Under the pieces are notes generated by a model. That model ran no database searches. It was given only the letters and a program-made list of their open reading frames with translations, and had not been told where the DNA came from. A DNA stretch of 25,515 nt, from the NCBI GenBank assembly GCA_937975235.1, contig CALJUZ010000027.1:1-25515 (forward strand), given 5' to 3'. The stretch's first letter is position 1; each line of letters starts with the position of its first letter. Position numbers and translations under genes: made by a program. This document shows, piece after piece, positions 16,909 through 23,956 of this stretch. This stretch comes from CALJUZ01 sp003387805. Its GTDB lineage: Bacteria; Bacillota; Limnochordia; Limnochordales; ZCTH02-B6.

Positions 16909-18083
16909 TGCACGGCCACGTCCGCTGGGTCGAAATCGACCACCGGGCGCTGGCCCACAACGTCAAAGCGCTGAAAGCCCACGTCGGCCCGGCGCAGCTG
17001 TGGCCGGTGGTCAAGGGCCGGGCCTACGGCCACGGCGAGGCGGAGGCGGCCCGCACGTTTTTGCAGGCGGGCGCGGACGGGCTGGCGGTGAGCGCCCTCG
17101 CGGAAGCGGTGGATCTCCGCGAGGCGGGCATCGACGCGCCGCTGTTCGTCATGAACCCCGCGGTGCCGTGGCAGGCGGAGACGTACGCGGCGCTGCGGAT
17201 TAGGGCCGGCGTGGCGGATTTGGAGGCGGCGCGGGCGCTGTCCGAGGCGGCCGAGAAGGCGGCGCGGGGCGGGACGGCGGAGCCGGTGCCCGTGCACGTC
17301 AAGGTGGACACGGGACTGGGCCGCTTCGGGGTCTTGCCCGAGGACGCGGTCTCCTTCGTAAAGGAACTGCACCGCCTGCCGGGGGTGCGGGTGGAAGGCG
17401 TTTTCACCCACTTCGCCAGCGCGGACGAGGAAGACAAAAGCTTCACCCGGCTGCAGCTGCAGCGGTTCAACGCCGTGGTGTCCGCCTTGGCCGAGGCGGG
17501 GCTGCGGCCGCCGCTGGTGCACGCGGCCAACAGCCCGGCCACGCTGGCCGTTCCCGAGGCCCACTTGGACATGGTGCGCACCGGCCTGGCGGCCTACGGG
17601 CTGTACCCGTCGCCGTCGGCCCGGCGGGCCGCGGAAGCCGCGGGCGTCCGGCTGCGGCCGGCCATGTCCCTGAAGGCCAAGGTGGTGTCCGTGCGGCGCC
17701 TGCCGGCCGGTTCGCCCATCGGCTACGGCAGCACGCACCGGACGGAGCGGGAGACCACCATCGTCACCTTGCCCGTGGGCTACTCCGACGGCGTCACCCG
17801 CCTGCTGACGGGCAAGCTGGAAGTGCTGATCCAAGGTCAGCGCCGGCCCGTCGTGGGCCGCATCTGCATGAACCACTGCATGGTGGACGCCGGCGATTTG
17901 CCGGTGCGGCGGGGCGACGTGGTCACCTTGCTGGGCCGGGACGAGACGGGCGCGGAGATCGCGGCCGAGGAGTGGGCCGGCCGGCTGGGCACCATCGCGT
18001 ACGAAGTGCTGTGCATGGTGGGCTCCCGCAACCCGCGGGTGCATTTGTACGGTGAATCTTCCGAAGGGGGGAGCGGGGCGTGA
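16908..18083 (+). CDS. alr: Alanine racemase
   Basis: This PLP-dependent fold-type III enzyme makes D-alanine for peptidoglycan. In the roughly 391-residue protein, the PLP lysine is K36 in PVVKGRAYGHGEAE (most relatives have VKANAYGHG). Other family segments are VHVKVDTGLGRFG, FTHFASADE, HAANSPATL, RTGLAAYGLYPS, the second catalytic base in IGYGSTHRTER, and GRICMNHCMVDAG. The last usually reads CMDQ, so the N-H pair is a variation. I chose ATG 16908 because GGGGGTG (16894-16900) lies 7 nt upstream. GTG 16905, one codon earlier, is the alternative. The start overlaps the CBS stop, and the end overlaps nadE. Confidence 0.95.
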   Translation: MHGHVRWVEIDHRALAHNVKALKAHVGPAQLWPVVKGRAYGHGEAEAARTFLQAGADGLAVSALAEAVDLREAGIDAPLFVMNPAVPWQAETYAALRIRAGVADLEAARALSEAAEKAARGGTAEPVPVHVKVDTGLGRFGVLPEDAVSFVKELHRLPGVRVEGVFTHFASADEEDKSFTRLQLQRFNAVVSALAEAGLRPPLVHAANSPATLAVPEAHLDMVRTGLAAYGLYPSPSARRAAEAAGVRLRPAMSLKAKVVSVRRLPAGSPIGYGSTHRTERETTIVTLPVGYSDGVTRLLTGKLEVLIQGQRRPVVGRICMNHCMVDAGDLPVRRGDVVTLLGRDETGAEIAAEEWAGRLGTIAYEVLCMVGSRNPRVHLYGESSEGGSGA

Positions 18084-18868
18084 GCCAGCGAGCGAAACGG
18101 GTGACCGAGGAAATCGTCGCCTGGATCAGGGAGAAGGTGGCCGAGGCCGGCGCGAAGGGGACCGTCGTGGCCCTGAGCGGCGGCGTGGACGGAGCCGTTA
18201 CCATCGAGCTGTGCCGGCGGGCGTTTCCCGACAGCACGCTGGGCGTCATTATGCCTTGCCACAGCGACCCCGAAGACGAGGCCGACGCCCGCCTGCACGC
18301 GGAGCAGGCGGGTTTTCCGGTGGTCACCATCGATTTGACGCCGGTTTACGATGCGCTGGTGGCCGCCATCGAGCGGGCGTGGCCGGCACCGGGCGCGACG
18401 GGCCCCGCGCCGGACCCCGGCTCGGCCGCCGGCGAAGACCACCGCCTGCGGCTGGCTTTGGCCAACATCAAGCCGCGCCTGCGCATGACGGCGCTGTACT
18501 ACGTGGCCAATCGCTTCAACTACCTGGTGGCGGGCACGGAAAACCGCTCGGAGCTGACGGTCGGCTACTTTACCAAGTACGGCGACGGCGGCGCGGACAT
18601 TTTGCCCATCGCGAATCTGGTGAAGAGCCAAGTGTACGAGCTGGCCCGGTTCCTCGGCGTGCCCGAGAAGATCCTGCGGCGGACCCCGTCCGCGGGGCTG
18701 TGGGCCGGCCAGACCGACGAAGCCGAAATGGGCCTCACCTACGAACAGCTGGACCGCTACATTTTGACCGGCGAAGCGCCGCGCCACGTCAAGGAGCGCA
18801 TCGAGCACCTGCACCGCATCAGCGAGCACAAGCGGCAGCGGCCGCCCATTGCGGACGTGCAGTGGTAG
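18080..18868 (+). CDS. nadE: NH3-dependent NAD+ synthetase
   Basis: NadE amidates deamido-NAD+ to NAD+ using ATP and ammonia. The 262-residue protein has no glutaminase domain, so free ammonia is the expected donor. The PP-loop reads LSGGVDGAV (residues 32-40), with Gly38 where most members have Ser. The later signatures are well kept: NIKPRLRM, GTENRSELTVGYFTKYGDGGADI, NLVKSQVYELARFLGVP and PSAGLWAGQTDE. A short Pro/Gly/Ala-rich insert sits near residues 105-120. The GTG start overlaps the alr stop (GTGA), with AAGGGGGGAG 6 nt upstream. It ends 6 bp from the convergent pxpA gene. Confidence 0.93.
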   Translation: MSQRAKRVTEEIVAWIREKVAEAGAKGTVVALSGGVDGAVTIELCRRAFPDSTLGVIMPCHSDPEDEADARLHAEQAGFPVVTIDLTPVYDALVAAIERAWPAPGATGPAPDPGSAAGEDHRLRLALANIKPRLRMTALYYVANRFNYLVAGTENRSELTVGYFTKYGDGGADILPIANLVKSQVYELARFLGVPEKILRRTPSAGLWAGQTDEAEMGLTYEQLDRYILTGEAPRHVKERIEHLHRISEHKRQRPPIADVQW

Positions 18869-18874
18869 CCGGCG

Positions 18875-19648
18875 TCATGAACCGTTGAGCTTGGCCCGCG
18901 TCGTCACCACGGCCACGCCGCGCCGCTCCAGCGTTTCCCGCACGGCGCGGGCGATGTGGACGGCGCCGGGCGTGTCGCTGTGGACGCAGATGGTGTCCGC
19001 TTGAACGTTGACCCATTCGCCGGTGACGGCTTGCACGCGCCCTTCGCTCACCATGAGCCACGCCCGCCGGGCCGCTTCGGTCGGGTCGGTGATGACCGAG
19101 CCGGGCTGGGAGCGGGGCACGAGGCGCCCGTGCCGGTCGTAGGCGCGGTCGGCGAACACTTCCCGGGCCACCGGCGCGCCCATGGACAGCGCCACTTCCT
19201 CGAACACGGAGCCCGCCAGCACCACGAGAATGAGGTCCGGGTCCACCCGCCGCACGCCTTCGACGACGGCCCGGGCGGTGGCCTCGTCCTCGGCCGCACG
19301 GTTGAACAGCGCTCCGTGGGGTTTGACGTGCTCCATGACGGCGCCGGCGGCTTTGACGAAGGTCATGAGCGCACCGACCTGGTACGTGACGAAATCCCGC
19401 AGGTCGCCGGGCTCGATGGCCACGAACCGCCGCCCGAAACCTTGCAGGTCCGGATACGACGGGTGCGCGCCGATGCCCACGCCGAACCGCTGCGCGAGCG
19501 CCACCGTCTTCGCCATGCGCGGCGGGTCGCCCGCGTGCATGCCGCACGCGATGTTGGCGGCGCTGATATACTGCATCAGCTCATCGTCCGCGCCCAAATC
19601 CCAGCGTCCGTATCCTTCGCCCAAGTCAGCGTTGATGGCCACGCGCAC
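18875..19648 (-). CDS. pxpA: 5-oxoprolinase subunit A (LamB/YcsF family)
   Basis: PxpA works with PxpBC to hydrolyse 5-oxoproline to glutamate with ATP. The roughly 257-residue protein shows the family pattern: INADLGEGYGRWDLGADDEL at the start, ANIACGMHAGDP, GAHPSYPDLQGFGRR, HVKPHGALFN, and RAYDRHGRLVPRSQPGSVI. The open frame continues upstream to 19933, but homology begins at VRVAINADLGEG. I therefore place the GTG start at 19648, with AAAGG at 19663-19659 about 10 nt upstream. GTG 19642 is an alternative. It is divergent from pxpB and pxpC and convergent with nadE. Confidence 0.93.
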   Translation of the reverse strand: MRVAINADLGEGYGRWDLGADDELMQYISAANIACGMHAGDPPRMAKTVALAQRFGVGIGAHPSYPDLQGFGRRFVAIEPGDLRDFVTYQVGALMTFVKAAGAVMEHVKPHGALFNRAAEDEATARAVVEGVRRVDPDLILVVLAGSVFEEVALSMGAPVAREVFADRAYDRHGRLVPRSQPGSVITDPTEAARRAWLMVSEGRVQAVTGEWVNVQADTICVHSDTPGAVHIARAVRETLERRGVAVVTTRAKLNGS

Positions 19649-19666
19649 GTCCAAACAACCTTTCGA

Positions 19667-19679
19667 GACAATGTTTGTC
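19667..19679. promoter_or_regulatory. Candidate operator palindrome upstream of pxpA
   Basis: GACAA-TGT-TTGTC is a 5-bp inverted repeat with a 3-bp centre, lying about 20 bp upstream of the pxpA start in the A+T-richest part of the divergent intergenic region. A regulator site is possible, but no regulator gene is in view. Confidence 0.3.
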
Positions 19680-19771
19680 GTCTGACTCGTCAACACCGAT
19701 TTCACGCCGGCGGGCTCCGTTCCTGCCGGTGTCCCGTCGCTGCCCGGCCCACACTGCCGCCGGGCCGACAG

Positions 19772-19802
19772 GGAACGTTCCTCGGCGGGCCGAAATACGT
19801 AT
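19772..19802. promoter_or_regulatory. Two palindromes upstream of pxpB
   Basis: GGAACGTTCC (19772-19781) is a perfect 10-bp palindrome and ATACGTAT (19795-19802) a perfect 8-bp one. Both lie 30-60 bp before the pxpB ATG in the 183-bp divergent region. They could be an operator and a -10-like region. This is unproven. Confidence 0.3.
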
Positions 19803-19831
19803 GAACGCCGCAGGAGGGTTGGGATCAGCGT

Positions 19832-20500
19832 ATGACCGACGGGACGACGCCGCGAATCGTGCCGGCCGGCGACGAGGCCGTTCTGGTAGACTTTGGCCGC
19901 GTCGTCGACCGTGAGCTGAACCGGCGAGTTCACGGCCTGGCGTACTTGCTGACCGAAGGCCGCCGCCCGTGGCTGCGGGAAGTGGTGCCCGCGTACGCTT
20001 CGCTGCTGGTGTATTACGATCCGGATCGAATCGCGTACGAGGCGCTGACGGCCGAACTACGCGAATGCGCCGCGCGGGCGGAAACCGAGGCCGAGCGGCT
20101 GCCGCCGCCCCGGCGGGTGGAGATTCCCGTGCGCTACGGCGGCCGGGACGGGCCGGACTTGGGCTGGGTGGCGGAACGGGTCGGGATGAGCGCCGATGAA
20201 GTCATCGCGGCCCACAGCGCGCCCACGTACGTCGTCTACATGCTCGGGTTCATGCCCGGCTTTTGCTACTTGGGCGACCTGCCGGAGCGGCTGGCCGTGG
20301 AACGGCTGCCGACGCCGCGCTTGGCCTTGCCGGCGGGCGCCGTGGCCATCGGCGGCCGCCAGACGGGCGTGTATTCGCTGGACAACAGCCCGGGCGGCTG
20401 GCGCTGGATCGGGCGCACGCCGGTGAGAATGTGGGATCCGCGCCGGGAGCGGCCGTTCCTGGTGGCGCCCGGCGACGAAGTGCAATTCGTGCCCGTGTGA
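19832..20500 (+). CDS. pxpB: 5-oxoprolinase subunit B (KipI-like)
   Basis: PxpB forms the PxpBC part of 5-oxoprolinase. The 222-residue protein has the family core PVRYGGRDGPDLGWVAERVG, then VVYMLGFMPGFCYLGDLPERL, PTPRLALPAGAVAIGGRQTGVY and SPGGWRWIGRTP. In Bacillus the homologue KipI was first described as an inhibitor of the sporulation kinase KinA, so older annotations may call it an allophanate hydrolase subunit or a kinase inhibitor. The ATG lies 13 nt after AGGAGGG (19812-19818), an unusually long spacing. No other in-frame start fits better. Confidence 0.94.
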   Translation: MTDGTTPRIVPAGDEAVLVDFGRVVDRELNRRVHGLAYLLTEGRRPWLREVVPAYASLLVYYDPDRIAYEALTAELRECAARAETEAERLPPPRRVEIPVRYGGRDGPDLGWVAERVGMSADEVIAAHSAPTYVVYMLGFMPGFCYLGDLPERLAVERLPTPRLALPAGAVAIGGRQTGVYSLDNSPGGWRWIGRTPVRMWDPRRERPFLVAPGDEVQFVPV

Positions 20501-20507
20501 GCCCGGT

Positions 20508-20538
20508 GCCGCGCCGCCCGGGGCCGGCCCGGCGCGGC
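20508..20538 (+). other. GC-rich stem-loop between pxpB and pxpC
   Basis: GCCGCGCCG (20508-20516) pairs perfectly with CGGCGCGGC (20530-20538) around a 13-nt loop, just after the pxpB stop. There is no T-tract and the next gene continues on the same strand. It shares its stem sequence with the structure at 16380-16415. Confidence 0.5.
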
Positions 20539-20600
20539 CGTGAACACCGAGAACGACGATGAGCATGCACGCGTACGACGGAGCAACGGCGGAAGTTTCC

Positions 20601-21593
20601 ATGGAGACGTTTCGGGTGGTGGCGCCGGGTCTTTGGACGACCGTGCAGGACCTCGGGCGCCCCGGCTGCCAGCGCTTCGGCGTGCCCGTGGGCGGCGCGC
20701 TGGACACCTTCGCGCTGGAAGCGGCCAATCGGCTGGCAGGCAACGAGCCCGGCGCGGCCGCGCTGGAGATTACGTGGCTGGGACCGAGGCTCAGGGTACT
20801 GGCGGACACGCTGCTGGCCGTGGCCGGCGCCGACGTGCCGTGGGAGATCAACGGCCGCGAGGCGCCCTTGTGGCAAGCCGTCGCGGTGCGCAAAGACGAC
20901 GAGATCCGATTTTTCCCTCCCCGGCGGGGCGCCCGGGCCTACGTGGCCGTGAGGGGCGGTGTGGCCGTGCCGGCGGTCATGGGCAGCCGCTCGACCTTCG
21001 TGCGCGGCGGCTTCGGCGGACTGCACGGACGCCCGCTGCGGGCCGGCGACGTGATCTCGTCGTTTCGCGCCGACGGCCGCGGGGCGGGCGGGGCCGGGGA
21101 AGCGCGAGCCCGTGACGGCCTGCGGCTGCCCGAAGAGCTGCGGCGGTTCGGCTTGCCGCAGCCCGTGCGGGTTTTGGCCGGGCCCCAGGACGACCTCTTC
21201 GCGCCGCTGGCCATGGAACGGCTTCTGGGCGCGACGTTCCGCGTCTCGTCGCAGGCCGACCGCATGGGCTGCCGGCTGCACGGTCCGCGCCTGCCGTATC
21301 GCACGGACGTGACCCAGTTCGTCACCGACGGCACCGCGCCCGGGTCCATCCAGGTGCCCGGCGACGGCCGGCCCATCGTGCTCCTGGCCGACCGGCAGAC
21401 CAGCGGCGGCTACCCGAAAATCGCCACGGTCATTTCCGCGGACCTGGACTTTCTCGCGCAGGCGTGGGCGGGCGACCGGGTGACGTTCCGCTCGGTGAGC
21501 CTGGAGGAAGCCCACCGCATCCGCCGGCGGCGGCGGGCGCTTTTGGACGCGGTGGCCCGCTTTACGGAGACCGTGTCGGCCCCGACCAACTGA
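20601..21593 (+). CDS. pxpC: 5-oxoprolinase subunit C (KipA-like)
   Basis: PxpC is the biotin-carboxylase-lyase-like partner of PxpB. The family segments are all present: FRVVAPGLWTTVQDLGRPG at the start, FGVPVGGALDTFALEAANRL, RGGFGGLHGRPLRAGD, SSQADRMGCRLHGP, TDGTAPGSIQVPGDGRPI and LADRQTSGGYPKIATV. I chose ATG 20601 (MET-FRVVAPG) because it gives the normal N-terminus and has GGCGGAAG 5 nt upstream. ATG 20559 would add 14 residues with no clear ribosome-binding site. The end lies 67 bp before the debranching enzyme gene. Confidence 0.93.
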   Translation: METFRVVAPGLWTTVQDLGRPGCQRFGVPVGGALDTFALEAANRLAGNEPGAAALEITWLGPRLRVLADTLLAVAGADVPWEINGREAPLWQAVAVRKDDEIRFFPPRRGARAYVAVRGGVAVPAVMGSRSTFVRGGFGGLHGRPLRAGDVISSFRADGRGAGGAGEARARDGLRLPEELRRFGLPQPVRVLAGPQDDLFAPLAMERLLGATFRVSSQADRMGCRLHGPRLPYRTDVTQFVTDGTAPGSIQVPGDGRPIVLLADRQTSGGYPKIATVISADLDFLAQAWAGDRVTFRSVSLEEAHRIRRRRRALLDAVARFTETVSAPTN

Positions 21594-21660
21594 CCGCGGT
21601 CGTGACGGCGCGTGGGTCCGGCCGTGTTTGCGCCGCGGCCCGCCGAGGCATGCTACACGC

Positions 21661-23853
21661 ATGTGGGAGCGAGTGCAGCTGCATTGGCGGGCGCAGACGC
21701 CGCCGGGCCGCGGGCCCGCGCCGGAGTGGCTGGTGACCAACGGCATCGGCGGCTTCGCCTCGGGCACGACCTTCGGGTACCACACCAGGCGCTACCACGG
21801 CTGGCTGGTGGCGGCGCTGAAGCCACCGGTGCGGCGGACGCTGCTGTGGGCCAAGGGCGAAGAGCGCCTGGAGGCGGACGGCCGCGTGTGGCCTCTGTCC
21901 GTCAACGACTACGGGGGCACGTTCCATCCTGACGGATGGATGCACATCCGCTCGTTCCGCGCGTATCCTTTTCCGGCCACCGTCTTCTGCGCCGGAGGCA
22001 TCGTCCTGGAACGCACGATTTTCATGGTGCGGGGGCAAAATACGACGGCGGTGGTGTACCGGCTGGCCGCCGGTCCGCCGGGCGCCGTGCTGGTGCTGCA
22101 GCCTCTGATCAACTGCCGGGACTATCACCACACGGTGCGGGCCAACGACTGGCCGTTCCGTCAGCGGCCCTGGGAGTGCGGGGCCGAGATTGTCGCGTAC
22201 CCCGGCGCGCCGCCGCTCATCCTGGGCGCCGGCGGTTTCGGCGAAGGAGGCGGCAGCGGCGGAACGTATAGGACCGACGCCGCGGGCCGTCCCGGCGGAT
22301 CGAGCGGTGCGGGAGGTGCGCCCCGGTACCGGCCGGACGGCGCCTGGTTTTACCGGTTTCACTACGCCGCCGAGCGGGAGCGGGGCCTTGATTTCGTCGA
22401 GGACCACTTCTGTCCGGGCGAGTTTCGCTGGACGCTGCGGGGACCGGGCGACGTGGCCGTGGTCGTCGGCCATTGCCCGTGGCCGGGCGCCGGCCTGGAG
22501 CCGCCGTGGCGGGACGGGCCCGCGGCGCTGGCGGCGTGGACGCTGGAACGGCTGGCCGAAGCGACCACACGGCGGGAGCGGCTGGTGCGCCTGGCGGCGG
22601 AGGTGCGGCGGGCCCGTGCAGCGCACGACGAGGACGCGGAGGACCCGGACCGGGCGCGCCTGGTGCTGGCGGCCGACGATTTCGTGGTGCGGCGGGCCAG
22701 CACCGGCGCCGCCACGGTCATCGCCGGCTACCCGTGGTTCACCGACTGGGGCCGGGACGCGATGATCAGCCTGCCGGGGCTGCTGCTGGAGACGGGACGG
22801 TTCGAGGAAGCGCGCGAAGTGCTGCTGACTTTCGCCGAGCACCGCTCCGGCGGACTGGTGCCCAACCGCTTTCCCGACGACGGCGGCGAGCCGGTTTACA
22901 ACGCGGCGGACGCGTCGCTTTGGTGGGTGTACGCCGCGTGGCTTTACTGGCGCGCGACCCGGGACGGGCTGGCGAAAACCGACCTGTTTCCCGTCATGCT
23001 GGACATCGTCGAGAGCTATATGCGGGGCACGCGGCACGGCATCGGCGCCGACGCGGACGGCCTGGTGGCCGCGGCCGACCCCGGTTTACAGCTGACGTGG
23101 ATGGACGCCAAGGCCGGCGACTGGGTGGTGACGCCCCGCGCCGGCGCGCCGGTGGAAGTCAACGCTTTGTGGTACAACGCGCTGCGGACGGTGGAGCAGC
23201 TGTCGCGGCTGTGGGCGCCGTCCGGGGCGGGGCGGTGGGCCGCGGCCGCGGACGCGGTGGGCCGGGCTTTCCGGCGCCGTTTCGAGGGGCCGGCCGGGAG
23301 TTTGTTCGACGTCGTGCCGCCCGAAGGCTCGGGGTCGGCGGGAAGTTCGTTCGATGTCGGGCCGTCCGCGGGCGCGGGGCCGGCGGGCAGGCCCGACGAG
23401 GCTTTCCGGCCCAACCAGCTCTTCGCGGCCGCGCTGCCGTTTCCGGTGTTGAGCGGCGCCGAGGCGCAGCCGATGGTGCGCCGGGCCGCGGCGGAACTGC
23501 TGACGCCTGTGGGCCTGAGGACGCTGTCGCCGTCCGATCCCGCCTATCGGGGCCGGTACGGGGGCGATCAGCGGCAGCGGGACGGCGCGTACCATCAAGG
23601 CACCGTGTGGCCGTGGCTTTTGGGGCCCTTCGTGGACGCGGCGCGCCGCGCCGCGCCCGAGCTGGCGGTGTGGCCCGACGCGTTGCGGGCCCACTTGCGC
23701 GGCGAGGCCGCGTTGGGCCATGTGTCGGAAATTTTTGACGGCGATCCGCCCCACGGGCCGCGGGGCTGCTTCGCCCAGGCGTGGAGCGTGGCCGAGTGGC
23801 TGCGCGTGGGGCCGGCGCCGGGTACGAGCGTCGGCCGGCCGCACCGGCCATAG
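21661..23853 (+). CDS. Bacterial glycogen-debranching enzyme (amylo-alpha-1,6-glucosidase)
   Basis: This roughly 730-residue cytoplasmic protein should remove alpha-1,6-linked glucose stubs or trim alpha-glucans. The N-terminal bacterial GDE domain (about 1-290) starts EWLVTNGIGGFASGTTFGYHTRRYHGWLV. The C-terminal (alpha/alpha)6-barrel domain has YPWFTDWGRDAMISLPG (TDWGRD at 361-366), LVPNRFPDDGGEPVYNAADAS, WMDAKAGDW near 481, EVNALWYNALR, and HQGTVWPWLLGP near 645. Two low-complexity inserts are present: a Gly-rich one near residues 192-222 and a duplicated one at 546-575. The ATG 21661 was chosen because homology begins soon after it. The ribosome-binding site (GAGGC at 21645) is weak. The partner glycosyltransferase follows. 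Confidence 0.92.
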   Translation: MWERVQLHWRAQTPPGRGPAPEWLVTNGIGGFASGTTFGYHTRRYHGWLVAALKPPVRRTLLWAKGEERLEADGRVWPLSVNDYGGTFHPDGWMHIRSFRAYPFPATVFCAGGIVLERTIFMVRGQNTTAVVYRLAAGPPGAVLVLQPLINCRDYHHTVRANDWPFRQRPWECGAEIVAYPGAPPLILGAGGFGEGGGSGGTYRTDAAGRPGGSSGAGGAPRYRPDGAWFYRFHYAAERERGLDFVEDHFCPGEFRWTLRGPGDVAVVVGHCPWPGAGLEPPWRDGPAALAAWTLERLAEATTRRERLVRLAAEVRRARAAHDEDAEDPDRARLVLAADDFVVRRASTGAATVIAGYPWFTDWGRDAMISLPGLLLETGRFEEAREVLLTFAEHRSGGLVPNRFPDDGGEPVYNAADASLWWVYAAWLYWRATRDGLAKTDLFPVMLDIVESYMRGTRHGIGADADGLVAAADPGLQLTWMDAKAGDWVVTPRAGAPVEVNALWYNALRTVEQLSRLWAPSGAGRWAAAADAVGRAFRRRFEGPAGSLFDVVPPEGSGSAGSSFDVGPSAGAGPAGRPDEAFRPNQLFAAALPFPVLSGAEAQPMVRRAAAELLTPVGLRTLSPSDPAYRGRYGGDQRQRDGAYHQGTVWPWLLGPFVDAARRAAPELAVWPDALRAHLRGEAALGHVSEIFDGDPPHGPRGCFAQAWSVAEWLRVGPAPGTSVGRPHRP
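23296..23385 (+). repeat. 45-bp in-frame tandem duplication inside the debranching enzyme gene
   Basis: Two 45-bp units (23296-23340 and 23341-23385) encode GSLFDVVPPEGSGSA and GSSFDVGPSAGAGPA, identical at 9 of 15 residues. The duplication lengthens a loop between the family segment LFDV and RPNQLFA. It keeps the frame and looks diverged rather than recent. Confidence 0.7.
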
Positions 23854-23896
23854 ACCGGCCGCACCGGCGGGGCGGCCTGCGCGTCGCCGCGCGGCG
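23835..23896. repeat. Direct repeat and palindrome at the end of the debranching enzyme gene
   Basis: CCGGCCGCACCGGC occurs at 23835-23848 and 23855-23868 (20-bp period), straddling the stop codon. A perfect 12-bp palindrome CGCCGCGCGGCG follows at 23885-23896. The stretch from there to the next gene ends in TTGTTT. It may be a weak terminator or simple GC-rich filler. Confidence 0.4.
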
Positions 23897-23956
23897 GCGC
23901 CTTCGGCCTTGTTTGGTCAAGTAGACGAGAGCAGCGTCAGGGGAGGGCAAACCGAA

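Noticed and set aside
19649..19933. N-terminal extension of pxpA to 19933
   Set aside because: The extra residues have no family similarity, and the extension would run through the divergent promoter region and into pxpB. Homology starts at the GTG at 19648.
21592..21601. Palindrome GACCGCGGTC at the pxpC stop as a terminator
   Set aside because: It is only a 10-bp palindrome with no loop and no T-tract. It is expected by chance at this G+C content.
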